Assembly: GCA_949295765.1 (NCBI GenBank)
Contig: CASFMM010000001.1
Span: 1-45,814 of the forward strand
Direction: 5' to 3'
Source: an uncultured Methanomassiliicoccales archaeon
GTDB taxonomy: Archaea > Thermoplasmatota > Thermoplasmata > Methanomassiliicoccales > Methanomethylophilaceae
DNA: 45,814 nucleotides
Shown: in pieces, positions 16,507 through 25,176 of the stretch
How the letters are laid out: each line of letters opens with the position of its first letter
Position numbering within the stretch: the first letter of the stretch is position 1
Position numbers and translations under genes: made by a program
The notes under the pieces: model-generated
Told to the model about the DNA's origin: nothing
The model's input: only the letters and a program-made list of their open reading frames with translations
Databases searched by the model: none

Positions 16507-16775
16507 ACAGAACAGTAGTCACACTTGTAGGGAAAGACCACGTCGGCATCATCGCCGCCGTCTGCAACTTCTTCGCGGACAACAACATAAACATCCTGGA
16601 CATCAGGCAGACCACCGTCCAGGAGTACATCAACATGATCCTCGTGGTCGACACCACCGGGTACTCCGGCAGCTTCGACTCCCTCGCCGAGGGCCTCGAC
16701 GCCGTCGGCAAGAAGGTCGGCTGCATCATCAAGGCACAGCACGAAGAGATCTTCGACATGATGCACAGGATCTGA
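16503..16775 (+). CDS. ACT-domain protein, UPF0237 family
   Basis: This 90-residue protein is a single ACT domain with the start [17 protein letters not shown], typical of the UPF0237/GcvR-like family. The Gly-Ile turn that binds a ligand is present (VGII). The start overlaps the cimA stop. In many bacteria and archaea it is encoded directly before a PFL-family protein, as it is here, five bases away, so the two probably work together. The ligand is unknown. Confidence 0.92.
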   Translation: MNRTVVTLVGKDHVGIIAAVCNFFADNNINILDIRQTTVQEYINMILVVDTTGYSGSFDSLAEGLDAVGKKVGCIIKAQHEEIFDMMHRI

Positions 16776-16780
16776 TCCAC

Positions 16781-18145
16781 ATGGTAGAGCTCAAAGAGGT
16801 GTTCGAGACCTACGAGATGGTCTCCCACGAGAACCTTGACGTCAGGACCATCACCATGGGCATCAGCCTGCTGGACTGCATCGACCCCGACTTGGACAGG
16901 CTGTGCCAGAAGATCTACGACAAGATCACCACCCTGGCCGAGCACCTGGTGGAGGTTGGCGACGAGATCGGTCTGGAGTACGGTGTGCCTGTCATCAATA
17001 AGAGGGTATCCGTAACGCCCATCGCCATCATCGGCGGAGCGGCATGCAAGATCCCAGGGGACTTCGTGAAGATCGCCAAGACCCTGGACGAGGCCGCCAA
17101 GAAGATCGGTGTGAACTTCATCGGAGGATACTCCGCGCTGGTCCAGAAGGGCATGACCACGGCTGACAGGAACCTCATCGAGTCGATCCCCCAGGCACTG
17201 GCCTGCACCGAGAGGGTCTGCTCCTCCATCAGCCTCGGTTCCACCAGGACCGGGATCAACATGGACGCGGTCAGGCTCATGGGCGACATCGTCGTCAAGA
17301 CCGCCGAGGCCACCAAGGACGCGGACTCCATCGGATGCGCCAAGCTTGTGGTGTTCTGCAACCCGCCCGACGACAACCCGTTCATGGCAGGGGCGTTCCA
17401 CGGGGTGACGGAAGCGGACTGCGTCATCAACGTGGGCGTCAGCGGACCGGGTGTGGTGAAGACCGCTCTGTCCAAGGTGCGCGGGGAGAGCTTCGAGGTC
17501 CTCTGCGAGACCATAAAGAAGACCGCGTTCAAGGTCACAAGGGTCGGACAGCTGTTCGCCAAGGAGGCCTCCAGGAGGCTGGGCGTCCCGTTCGGCATCG
17601 TCGACCTTTCTCTCGCCCCCACCCCTGCGGTCGGCGACAGCATAGCCGACATCATCCACGAGATGGGCATGGAGTACGCCGGAGCCCCGGGAACCACCGC
17701 GGCGCTGGCCATTCTGAACGATCAGGTGAAGAAGGGCGGGGTCATGGCCTCGTCCTATGTCGGGGGCCTCAGCGGCGCGTTCATCCCCGTGACGGAGGAC
17801 AGCGCCATGGCGGAGGCCGCCGAGATCGGTGCGCTCACCCTCGAGAAGCTCGAGGCGATGACATGCGTGTGCTCTGTAGGCCTGGATATGATCGCCATAC
17901 CCGGCGACGTGCCGGCGACTTCGATCTCCGGCATCATCGCGGATGAGATGGCCATCGGGATGGTCAATCAGAAGACCACCGCCGTCAGGGTCATCCCGGT
18001 CATCGGCAAAGGTGTCGGGGACAGGGCGCAGTTCGGCGGACTCCTGGGCGACGCGGCGATCATGCCCGTCAACAGGTACGGATGCGCGGACTTCGTCAAC
18101 CGCGGCGGAAGGATCCCTGCACCCATACACAGCTTCAAGAACTGA
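16781..18145 (+). CDS. PFL-family protein (UPF0210, DUF711)
   Basis: This 454-residue protein has strong similarity to the UPF0210 family, which has a distant pyruvate-formate-lyase-like barrel fold. Recognisable stretches are [24 protein letters not shown] and [10 protein letters not shown]. No catalytic role is established for the family. I see no glycyl-radical motif (RVxGY) near its C-terminus. It is the last gene of the amino-acid operon and ends at a convergent terminator. Confidence 0.93.
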   Translation: MVELKEVFETYEMVSHENLDVRTITMGISLLDCIDPDLDRLCQKIYDKITTLAEHLVEVGDEIGLEYGVPVINKRVSVTPIAIIGGAACKIPGDFVKIAKTLDEAAKKIGVNFIGGYSALVQKGMTTADRNLIESIPQALACTERVCSSISLGSTRTGINMDAVRLMGDIVVKTAEATKDADSIGCAKLVVFCNPPDDNPFMAGAFHGVTEADCVINVGVSGPGVVKTALSKVRGESFEVLCETIKKTAFKVTRVGQLFAKEASRRLGVPFGIVDLSLAPTPAVGDSIADIIHEMGMEYAGAPGTTAALAILNDQVKKGGVMASSYVGGLSGAFIPVTEDSAMAEAAEIGALTLEKLEAMTCVCSVGLDMIAIPGDVPATSISGIIADEMAIGMVNQKTTAVRVIPVIGKGVGDRAQFGGLLGDAAIMPVNRYGCADFVNRGGRIPAPIHSFKN

Positions 18146-18156
18146 AACCGGGGCGG

Positions 18157-18170
18157 TGCCCGATCGGGCA
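18157..18170. terminator. Bidirectional terminator between convergent genes
   Basis: TGCCCGATCGGGCA is a perfect 14-base palindrome in the 45-base gap between the PFL-family stop and the ClC-channel stop, so it could end both transcripts. Confidence 0.55.
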
Positions 18171-18190
18171 TCCCCCACCATTCCATCATC

Positions 18191-19459
18191 TCACTCAGCG
18201 ACGTCCACTGGGCTCTCGACCTTCTTCTCGGCCTCGGCCACCCATGACGGCAGCGGGATGAGTGATCCCACGAACGCCGCGAGAACCATCGGGATCGCCG
18301 CCATCAACGGGAAACACAGGAAGAGCAGCAGCACCGCCATCACCGGCCTGCGCATCACGCCGCCGACTAATGCGGCCGTCACCACGCACAGGCAGAACAC
18401 CGGATCGGTTCCGGTGAGAAGGGCCGTGCCGTACCCTATCGAGATGCCAGCGAATATAACGGGGAAGAAGTGACCTCCGCGCCACCCCATGTTGACGCAC
18501 ATGGCGGTGATCAGGATCTTGATGAATCCCGTGGTCAGAAGGATCGCGGCCCCCATCCCCGCCCAGATTGAATCCAGCTCCACGGCCTGGGACTCCCCGG
18601 AGAACATGGTGAACGGCAGGACGACACCGCAGATCCCCAGGATCGCGCCTGCGACCACGGGTTTGAGCACCGGCCTGTCACCGATCCTGTCGGACACGCG
18701 TGACAGCAACGCATCGGAGACGCAGAACAACCATCCCGCCACCGCACCGACCAGCATCAGCGGCACCGTCCAGATGAGCTCCTCCATACCGATGGCCTCC
18801 CATTCGTAATGCGGCAGAGGCATGCCGCCACCGATGAAATGCGTGAGGAGCACCATCGAAGCCAACGCCCCGACGATCGCACAGATGTATATCGCGGCCC
18901 TGGTCCATTTCGATACGGCTGGCGCCTCCCCATCGCCGGAAGGTCTGCCGCTCATCCCCGATGCGAAACCGTAGAGCGGAGCGGTGAAGAGAGCGGACAG
19001 GGTGGCTGTGACCCCCGCCTCGGTGAGCTCCCTGAAATCGGAGCCGAAACGCCTCATCCTGTCCCCCACCCATGAGCACAGGCCCGCTATTACACCTGTA
19101 AGACCCGCCTCAGGACCGATAGAGCCTCCGAAGACCAGAGGGAGGACGGCCGCCACGGACATCCTGCCGAGTTTGTCGTAGCCGTACCTTCCGTCGCGCT
19201 TGACCTTGGCCATGACCGTTCTGAGATCCTCGGGGTAGTTGCCGTAACGTCTGGCGAACAGCCCTATCACGACCCCTCCGACGACACACATGAGGATCGG
19301 ATAGTAGCGACCGAACCAGGAGGACATACCGTCCCACACCAGTTCTAGCCCCACATCCATGATGAAGAGAACGAGCCATACGAAGAAACCCGCGACAGCC
19401 CCGGTGAGGACGACCGACAGGATGAATATGAGTCTGTTCACCGCCCTCGTACCGTTCAT
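18191..19459 (-). CDS. ClC-family chloride channel or transporter
   Basis: This 422-residue membrane protein has about 10-12 helices. GGSIGPEAGLTG near residue 110 is the second conserved filter motif with the gating glutamate. The first filter motif (GSGIP) is absent. This matches the small prokaryotic branch with GxxGPEA motifs rather than EcClC. It probably carries Cl- or F- across the membrane. The final 25 residues are a polar tail with no CBS domains. The gene faces the amino-acid operon convergently. Confidence 0.85.
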   Translation of the reverse strand: MNGTRAVNRLIFILSVVLTGAVAGFFVWLVLFIMDVGLELVWDGMSSWFGRYYPILMCVVGGVVIGLFARRYGNYPEDLRTVMAKVKRDGRYGYDKLGRMSVAAVLPLVFGGSIGPEAGLTGVIAGLCSWVGDRMRRFGSDFRELTEAGVTATLSALFTAPLYGFASGMSGRPSGDGEAPAVSKWTRAAIYICAIVGALASMVLLTHFIGGGMPLPHYEWEAIGMEELIWTVPLMLVGAVAGWLFCVSDALLSRVSDRIGDRPVLKPVVAGAILGICGVVLPFTMFSGESQAVELDSIWAGMGAAILLTTGFIKILITAMCVNMGWRGGHFFPVIFAGISIGYGTALLTGTDPVFCLCVVTAALVGGVMRRPVMAVLLLFLCFPLMAAIPMVLAAFVGSLIPLPSWVAEAEKKVESPVDVAE

Positions 19460-19610
19460 GGCTCACGCCTCGGAGTCGAATCACGCTCTCGTTTAAAACG
19501 ATTGGCTGAGATGAATTGGAAGAAAAAACAACCGTTGAGTTGAAGAAGAATGGGAAAAAGGATTGTGGCACCGAAGTGCCCAGAGCAAGAGCTCAGAAAG
19601 AAGCGCAAGG

Positions 19611-19784
19611 TGGGGGCAGAGGGATTTGAACCCCCGTCAGCGGGTTTCCACTACGGGGGGAGCTACCCCCCGCGGAATCAATGAGTCATCGCTCCAGTTA
19701 GTCATCAACTACTGTCAGCAAACCCATTTTCAATCACTCTCAATAACTGGAGCCCGCCAGTCTGCCAGGTTAGCCTATACCCCC
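19611..19784 (-). tRNA. tRNA-Trp(CCA) with a 101-base intron
   Basis: Exons are 19747-19784 and 19611-19645, and the intron is 19646-19746 at the canonical 37/38 site. Acceptor GGGGGTA pairs with TGCCCCC; discriminator is A. The anticodon stem GCGGG/CCCGC encloses loop CT-CCA-G/A. UCCA of the 5' exon can pair with UGGA just before the 3' splice site, as in a bulge-helix-bulge. A GC-rich hairpin (GGGGGG/CCCCCC) sits in the 3' part of the intron. CCA is not encoded. Confidence 0.88.
19646..19746 (-). ncRNA. C/D-box guide RNA within the tRNA-Trp intron
   Basis: On the reverse strand, an imperfect box C (TGATTGA near 19736-19730), D' (CTGA, 19718-19715), a perfect C' (TGATGA, ending at 19702) and a D-like ATGA (19689-19686) occur in order. 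The guide before D (CTGGAGC) pairs with GCTCCAG of the anticodon loop, placing C34 exactly five bases from box D. The guide before D' (GGGTTT) pairs with AAACCC across the 3' splice junction, placing C39 at the same distance. This is the known arrangement in haloarchaeal pre-tRNA-Trp. Confidence 0.72.
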
Positions 19785-19808
19785 GGTGAGTGTGATAGCG
19801 AGTAGCGA

Positions 19809-19916
19809 TCACTTCTTGCGCATCTTTGCTGCTCTCTTTCTTCTTCTCATTTTCTTCTTGCGCCATTTCCAACGCTGGTTGCCGCGTTTCTTCCAGGCGC
19901 GCGAGCTTCTCTTCAT
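19809..19916 (-). CDS. rpl41e: Ribosomal protein eL41
   Basis: This 35-residue, extremely basic protein would be missed by most gene finders. The core RWKWRKKKMRRRKRAAKMRK lines up with the archaeal/eukaryotic eL41 pattern (WRKKRMRRLKRKRRKMR). Its 13 N-terminal residues (MKRSSRAWKKRGN) extend it beyond the usual 25. A Shine-Dalgarno-like GGAAGGATC stands five bases before the ATG at 19916. eL41 is a single helix at the interface of the ribosomal subunits. It lies between tRNA-Arg and tRNA-Trp on the same strand and may be cotranscribed with them. Confidence 0.85.
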   Translation of the reverse strand: MKRSSRAWKKRGNQRWKWRKKKMRRRKRAAKMRKK

Positions 19917-19961
19917 GTTTGATCCTTCCTTGAATGTTCGCCGCGAGGCGTGCATCCTTGG

Positions 19962-20036
19962 CGGGCCCGCCGGGATTCGAACCCGGGGCGTCTGGCTTAG
20001 AAGGCCAGCGCTATATCCTGGCTAAGCCACGAGCCC
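19962..20036 (-). tRNA. tRNA-Arg(TCT)
   Basis: Acceptor GGGCTCG pairs with CGGGCCC, and discriminator is G. The anticodon stem CTGGC/GCCAG closes loop CTTCTAA, giving anticodon TCT. The T-arm is GGGTTCGAATCCC. No intron and no encoded CCA. Confidence 0.95.
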
Positions 20037-20091
20037 ACTCTCACCCCTCATTTACTCATACCATTTAAAGCTTCTCGTACTCCGATGAACA

Positions 20092-20688
20092 TCAGGCTGT
20101 GATGGCACTTGTATCGATATAATCCATGATCGACCCGTAGCCCATGTACATGAACCCGGCCTCGATCACGCAGATGATTCCGAGGACGAGCAGGAGCGGC
20201 CACCAGTTGAGTATCTTGCCGAACAGCTTGACCACCGCCTCGGCGAAGTTGAATATCATGTATACGACGGCTCCGCAGAGGAATGCGGCTATTATCCTGG
20301 GCCATCCCTCGGACAGGAACGTGAGGTCGATGCTGTCGAACAGCATGTATCCAGACAGGCCGCCCATCCCGATGTAGACGAGAACCATGACCATCAAAGC
20401 CAGGATGACCGCGAAATGAACCTCGCGGAACGGCCTTATGACCAGCGCGAATCCTGCGATCGCGACGAACAGCGAGGTTACCGTGCGCCATTCGCCGTAC
20501 ATCGTCATGGCTTCGTAGAGCATGATGACCCCGAACACCAGGCCGAGGAACATCATGAACTTGTACTTCAGGGAGTCCTTGTCCCTGACGTAGCAGACCA
20601 CGATCAGTACGGCCAGGATTCCGCCGATGAAAAGCATCGTCTCGGGCAGATGCCCGCTTATCCAGGAGGATATCTCCGTAGAATCCAT
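20092..20688 (-). CDS. Polytopic membrane protein of unknown function
   Basis: This 198-residue protein has about seven predicted transmembrane helices, starting MDSTEISSWISGHLPE and ending with a short polar tail. I recognise no family motif. Charged residues are few and cluster in short loops (RDKDSLKYK near residue 35, RPFREVH near 83). A TATA-like TTTTATACCC lies about 20-28 bases before the ATG. The neighbour upstream is a flavin-type protein with its own terminator, so the two are probably separate units. Confidence 0.72.
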   Translation of the reverse strand: MDSTEISSWISGHLPETMLFIGGILAVLIVVCYVRDKDSLKYKFMMFLGLVFGVIMLYEAMTMYGEWRTVTSLFVAIAGFALVIRPFREVHFAVILALMVMVLVYIGMGGLSGYMLFDSIDLTFLSEGWPRIIAAFLCGAVVYMIFNFAEAVVKLFGKILNWWPLLLVLGIICVIEAGFMYMGYGSIMDYIDTSAITA

Positions 20689-20726
20689 GATGGTAGATGT
20701 GATAAAGGGTATAAAAGAAAGAAGTG

Positions 20727-20744
20727 CCCCGCCCGAAGACGGGG
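20727..20744 (-). terminator. Terminator after the flavin-protein gene
   Basis: CCCCG at 20727-20731 pairs with CGGGG at 20740-20744. On the reverse strand a pyrimidine run (CACTTCTTTCTTTTA) follows. The run overlaps the TATA-like box of the downstream membrane protein. Confidence 0.55.
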
Positions 20745-20751
20745 TTTGTGA

Positions 20752-21150
20752 TCATGCGATCTTCTTTCCGGCGTTGGGTCCGGCGCTCTCGTCGTACACG
20801 GCGACGACGTCGAACATCCACAGCGCCCTGGCGTGGAGGTTGACACCGGCCAGCATCTCGTTCATCTGAGCGAGTGCGTCTCCATTGTCGAAACGGACGG
20901 GGTTCTCAACCTGGATCTCGTATGCCTTGGGTCCGGCGGCGATCATGAATGCGGCCTTTCCGTTCTCGGCCATGTACTCGGCGGACCTCTTCATGAGGAC
21001 CTCACCGACGACCATCTTTCCGGGGGCGGGGCAGGCGATGGTTCCGCACACGATCGCGTGGGGCTGTCCGGCCTTGTTGGCTGTGACCAGGGCTTTTACG
21101 GTGCCCTGGGCGTTCATGATGTCCATTACTTCTGCAGGTATGTCTACCAT
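20752..21150 (-). CDS. Pyridoxamine 5'-phosphate oxidase-like FMN-binding protein
   Basis: This 132-residue protein has the split-barrel fold of small flavin-binding oxidoreductases. The N-terminal MVDIPAEVMDIMNAQGTVKALVTANKAG matches the family's usual opening, and VVGEVLMKRSAEYMAENGKA follows as the second conserved block. The ATG at 21150 is chosen because the 14 extra residues of the longer frame lie in the promoter, where a TATA-like GGATAAATAC is seen. Substrate unknown; related archaeal proteins include F420- or FMN-dependent reductases. Confidence 0.82.
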   Translation of the reverse strand: MVDIPAEVMDIMNAQGTVKALVTANKAGQPHAIVCGTIACPAPGKMVVGEVLMKRSAEYMAENGKAAFMIAAGPKAYEIQVENPVRFDNGDALAQMNEMLAGVNLHARALWMFDVVAVYDESAGPNAGKKIA

Positions 21151-21361
21151 TTTAGCACCCGATAGATAATCGGTTCCGCCGTATTTATCCAATCGGTATC
21201 CATCCGGATACTGTATGCATTTTTCAGATTACGTTGAAATCCGATGGAATGATGGTTCCCCGGCGTTTAATCACAATTGCAGACCTGGTGTGACATACAG
21301 GATTTAATTCAATAACCTATAGTTCATTATGTGTGACTAGTATGAAAGATAGCCCTCGGGA

Positions 21362-22165
21362 ATGGAAGGGCTTACATTCAGACAACTTCGGGGCATGGTC
21401 CCGTATCACAGACTGGATGATATATCCGGAATTCGCGACGACAGCGGCGGACACACGATGCTGGCGTTGGTCCTCTCCGACCAGTGCCCCTACGGGGTGA
21501 CGGTGCTGGCACCGGACGGCTCCGAGATCAGGATCGGAGGATCCGTGCTGTCCCAGCTGGACGATGCGAAGGAGGTCATAAACAGATTCAACGACAAATC
21601 GGTGATGGAGGGCTCCAGGACCCCCGTGGACAGGTTCCCCCGTGCGGCCATCCGCGAGGCCCTCCTGAACGCCATCGTACATCGCGACTACTCCGTGCCG
21701 GACGACATCGTCGTGACGGTGGGCGCGGACGAGCTCACAGTGGTGTCGCCGGGTTCCGCCCACAAGGGGCTGGACGGCATCCGCAACCCGCTGCTCGTGG
21801 ATGTGATGGAGATGTACCGGATCAAGGGGTACCGCAGGGACGGCATATCGGCCATGCGCAAATGCTACTCCAGGTTCGGATACGAGCCGAAGGCGGTGTC
21901 CGGGCTGAGGTCGTTCAAGGTGACCCTCCCTGCGGTGAAGGTCGTGAGGGGATACTACATGGCCAAGGTCTCCAGGATAACCGAGTACATGGACGGCCGC
22001 GGAGGGGTCACGTTCGAGGAGATAGAGCACCTGCTGAAACTTTCCAAATCGTACACGTTCCGCATAATCAACCACATGGAGGCGGACGGGCTGATCTTCA
22101 GCATGTACGGTGGAACCGTCCGCAGGTTCTACCTCTGCAACAAGGGCCGTCGCGGATCCGGATGA
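21362..22165 (+). CDS. RecG-like ATPase-domain transcription regulator, lacking the AlbA-like domain
   Basis: This 267-residue protein has the HATPase_c_4 domain (PRAAIREALLNAIVHRDYS near 85-103, then VVSPGS) and a C-terminal winged-helix region (SRITEYMDGRGGVTFEEIEHLL). Full-length family members are about 400-480 residues and open with an AlbA_2 (AAA_4) DNA-binding domain that is absent here. In-frame TAG codons at 21338 and 21350 close the frame upstream, so the short form is real or the result of decay. A second member of the family is a pseudogene at 34410. Role probably transcriptional. Confidence 0.75.
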   Translation: MEGLTFRQLRGMVPYHRLDDISGIRDDSGGHTMLALVLSDQCPYGVTVLAPDGSEIRIGGSVLSQLDDAKEVINRFNDKSVMEGSRTPVDRFPRAAIREALLNAIVHRDYSVPDDIVVTVGADELTVVSPGSAHKGLDGIRNPLLVDVMEMYRIKGYRRDGISAMRKCYSRFGYEPKAVSGLRSFKVTLPAVKVVRGYYMAKVSRITEYMDGRGGVTFEEIEHLLKLSKSYTFRIINHMEADGLIFSMYGGTVRRFYLCNKGRRGSG

Positions 22166-22210
22166 GGAAGCGTATTAAGACGGCTGGCATATTACGGACG
22201 CAGTGAGAAC

Positions 22211-22828
22211 ATGGATGTCCTGGCCTTCGCTTCCGTCGCGCTGTCGATCTTCCTCGTGATGAACCCGTTCTCCAGCATACCGACGTTCCTCTCGATAACG
22301 AACGGCGTCGACAGGGACACCATGAGGAAGTACGCGAACAGGGCCGTCGTAGTTGCAGGGATTCTGCTTTTCGTGTTCGTGTTCATCGGGTCTCCGCTGA
22401 TGTCCATGTTCGGGGTCACGATGGAGAGCTTCAGGGTTGCGGGAGGAATAATCCTCATCCTGATGGGTGCCGAACTGGTGTTCGGACTGAAGCTCAACAA
22501 GGTCACCGATGAGAAGGACGCCCCGTGGATCATCGTGGCCACCCCCATAATGACAGGGCCCGGGGTCATCACGGCCGCGATCCTGTTCACACAGGAGTAC
22601 GGGTACCTGGAGGTCGTCGTCGCGGGTGTGATAGCGCTGGCGGCGACATGGGCGCTTCTGCGCATAGCGCCGACCATCGTCAGGTTCGTTGGCGTGAACG
22701 CCCTCAACATCACGTCCAAGATCGTCGGACTGCTCCTGGCGGCCCTCGGTGTGGAGTACATGCTCCAGGGCGCGAACGAATGGGTGGCCATGTACTGGGG
22801 CGACGTCGCGGCCCTGATGGTCCTCTGA
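22211..22828 (+). CDS. MarC-family membrane protein (UPF0056)
   Basis: This 205-residue protein has six predicted helices. NPFSSIPTFLSIT near residue 18 and the central PIMTGPGVITAAI are the two conserved MarC segments. Length matches the family. Function in the family is unsettled: despite the name, it is not part of the mar antibiotic-resistance system. The gene is separate from neighbours by about 45-60 bases each side and shares their strand. Confidence 0.92.
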   Translation: MDVLAFASVALSIFLVMNPFSSIPTFLSITNGVDRDTMRKYANRAVVVAGILLFVFVFIGSPLMSMFGVTMESFRVAGGIILILMGAELVFGLKLNKVTDEKDAPWIIVATPIMTGPGVITAAILFTQEYGYLEVVVAGVIALAATWALLRIAPTIVRFVGVNALNITSKIVGLLLAALGVEYMLQGANEWVAMYWGDVAALMVL

Positions 22829-22886
22829 AGGCTGCGCGGACCCATAGCATAATAAGGAGCTCCGTTTCTCGTCGTAGAGACTTCCC

Positions 22887-24557
22887 ATGGCGTCGGAGAA
22901 TTTTGGAAACGGAGGAGACGGGAAAAAGAAGGGCGGCTACCGCGGAAAGCGTGACGGTGACCGCCGCGACAATGGCCGCGGAGGCCGTGACGGAAAGGGA
23001 TTCCGCCCCTCCGACCGTCGCGGCGGGAAGGACCGCCGCCAGAGACGCGACGGGAAGGATGACGGGTTCCGCAGACATGACGCCAGGAGCCGCAGCGACA
23101 GGGCTCGCCCGAAGAACCGTTCGGACCGTCGTGACGAGAGGGCCCGTCCGGAGCCCAAGGCCCCCGTGCAGGCACAGGAGGCTCCGAAGGAGCAGAACCT
23201 CACCATCCCCTCCACCCCGCAGAGGATCCTCTTCAAAGGGGTCGACTGCGAGGTCAACGGCAGGAAGGACCTGGCGATGGTCCTGTACCTCCACGGCGCC
23301 GCACAGATGAGCCTCGGATGCGAGAACAACATGCTCCGCATCCTCCGCGAGGCCGGTCCGAAGGAGTTCCGCACCATCAGGGGAAGGGTCGCCGGATCCT
23401 GCCCCGAGGACGCGATGATCGCCTTCGACTACCTGTGCGCCACGCTGGACGACGGCTACGACACAGGCCTCATCGACAAGGCGGCCGACGCTGGCAACGC
23501 GCTGGCGATCTACGACAGGATACGCCTGGGGAAGGTGGAGGGCGACGACCCTTGCATCGACACGTTCGCCGCCTCCGACAACGAGAAGATGGTGGAGGAG
23601 GGACTGAAACTGCTCGTGAGGAGGAAGGACTCCGCGAAGGCGGAATCCCTCCTCAAGAACATGGAGCAGAGGAGGAAGCTCAGACAGTCCGTCCGCGTCG
23701 AGTTCATCAGGGCGATGAAGGGCGACAGGTCCTCGATGAGGAGATTGGACGAGCTCTCCGCCGAGTTCCCCGAGGCCGCGTTCCTCAGGGGGTACATCGA
23801 CGCCGATGACCGGGAGTCCTACATCAGGGAGGGCATGCCCAGGTTCGAGGACACGGTGATGTCCGTCGTGCACGAACTGGACATAGCCGACACCGCGTAC
23901 GGGAAGTACCTGTCCGCGCTGAAGCTGAGGGTCGACGGGGAGGAGTGGATCCCCTCCATGATCAACGCCGCTGGAGCGGGGTCCGACGACGCCATAGGCG
24001 AGCTCATGCCCGTCCAGAACAGGAAGGACGTCAGGAAGGCGATGGCCTCGGTCTACCTCAGGCGCAACGATGCAGCCGGCATCGTCAGATGCTACGACGG
24101 CGAGGACACGTCCGTCCTCGAGAGGTACTGCGCCCACGACCCCGCCAGGATGGTGGAGGTCGGAAGGCTCATGGGCGGGTCGAGGCAGATAGACTGGCTC
24201 AAGAAGGGGTTCCTGGACGGTGTGGAGGAGTGCAGGGACGAACTGGTGTCCATGGCCAGGTCCGGAGAGCACAACAACAAGCAGCTCGTCTACACCCTCC
24301 ACGACATCGGCGCGGAGCTGGAATCAGCGAAACTGTACTTCGCGATGTACGGCGACAAGACCCTGCCCTCGGTCAAGTGGCTGGCGAAGGTCTGCGCCGA
24401 CGAGGAGGCGAAGGAGTACGTCCGCTCCAAGTTCGAGGAGATGGGGGACATGAGGACCTTCGACTCGATCTTCGTCGACGACGGGTACGAGAGCCGCGGG
24501 AACAGGAAAGGCGGCAAAGGCGGACAGCGCGGTGACCGCAGACCGAGAAGGAACTGA
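22887..24557 (+). CDS. RGG-rich protein with alpha-helical repeats
   Basis: This 556-residue protein is in three parts. Residues 1-110 are a disordered, basic tract of Arg, Gly, Asp and Lys with RGG, RGKR and RRD units. Residues 110-530 are a helical-repeat array resembling Sel1/TPR solenoids (EDAMIAFDYLCATLDDGYD; AGNALAIYDRIRLGK). The last 20 residues return to a basic RGG/GGK tail. This looks like an RNA- or nucleoprotein-binding scaffold. No catalytic domain is seen. RGG tracts are common in RNA-binding proteins and rare in archaea, so the layout is unusual. It is probably lineage-specific. Confidence 0.78.
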   Translation: MASENFGNGGDGKKKGGYRGKRDGDRRDNGRGGRDGKGFRPSDRRGGKDRRQRRDGKDDGFRRHDARSRSDRARPKNRSDRRDERARPEPKAPVQAQEAPKEQNLTIPSTPQRILFKGVDCEVNGRKDLAMVLYLHGAAQMSLGCENNMLRILREAGPKEFRTIRGRVAGSCPEDAMIAFDYLCATLDDGYDTGLIDKAADAGNALAIYDRIRLGKVEGDDPCIDTFAASDNEKMVEEGLKLLVRRKDSAKAESLLKNMEQRRKLRQSVRVEFIRAMKGDRSSMRRLDELSAEFPEAAFLRGYIDADDRESYIREGMPRFEDTVMSVVHELDIADTAYGKYLSALKLRVDGEEWIPSMINAAGAGSDDAIGELMPVQNRKDVRKAMASVYLRRNDAAGIVRCYDGEDTSVLERYCAHDPARMVEVGRLMGGSRQIDWLKKGFLDGVEECRDELVSMARSGEHNNKQLVYTLHDIGAELESAKLYFAMYGDKTLPSVKWLAKVCADEEAKEYVRSKFEEMGDMRTFDSIFVDDGYESRGNRKGGKGGQRGDRRPRRN

Positions 24558-24579
24558 GCGCTGAAACCTTCGAAGATCC

Positions 24580-25176
24580 TCAAGGCCTCGCCGGATTCCC
24601 GTCGGAATCGCTCCCGAGACCTTTGATGCACATCGCTAGGGACGTCCGGATCGCCTGGAGCTGGAGGTTCAGGTACTCCTCGTCCCCGAACATGGCGTAG
24701 TGGACGCAGGCCCTGACGAAGATGTAGATCATCCCCTGGACGAAGTCGACGGGCAGCCCCAGCTTACCGGAGAGGATCTCGGCGTACTTGCGATAGCGGA
24801 CGTTCACACCCTTGAAGAACTCCCTGCCATGCTCGATGTACTTCGGACTGGAGTACACCTGGTACATGAAACGGTATTTGGCACCGTGGAGCTCCGCCGT
24901 CACATAGGGCATCTCGCGCAGGAAACGCTCTATGTCATCGAAGCTCTGCGGCGCCCTGACCATGAAATCGTCCTCCACCTTCGCCATGCAGAGGGCGGTG
25001 GACTCGATGACGATGTTGTCCTTGCTCCCGAAATAATACACTAGCGCGGCGTTGGTGACCCCGCACGCCTCAGAAAGCTTCTGCATACTGGTGTTCTCGA
25101 GTCCGTATCTGCAGAACGTGTCGAAGCACACTTCCAACAGCTCCCTGCCGCGTTCCTCGTTCCTGTTCTCCAACAT
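24580..25176 (-). CDS. TetR-family transcription regulator
   Basis: This 198-residue protein has an N-terminal helix-turn-helix (GLENTSMQKLSEACGVTNAALVYYFGSKDNIV) typical of TetR and a C-terminal ligand/dimer domain with hydrophobic helices (GMIYIFVRACVHYAMFG). The start MLENRNEERGR at 25176 is chosen because the longer frame runs through a region with a TATA-like TTATTAAA at about 25220. Target unknown; neither neighbour is an obvious transporter. It marks the border between the backbone and the transposase-bearing island. Confidence 0.85.
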   Translation of the reverse strand: MLENRNEERGRELLEVCFDTFCRYGLENTSMQKLSEACGVTNAALVYYFGSKDNIVIESTALCMAKVEDDFMVRAPQSFDDIERFLREMPYVTAELHGAKYRFMYQVYSSPKYIEHGREFFKGVNVRYRKYAEILSGKLGLPVDFVQGMIYIFVRACVHYAMFGDEEYLNLQLQAIRTSLAMCIKGLGSDSDGNPARP

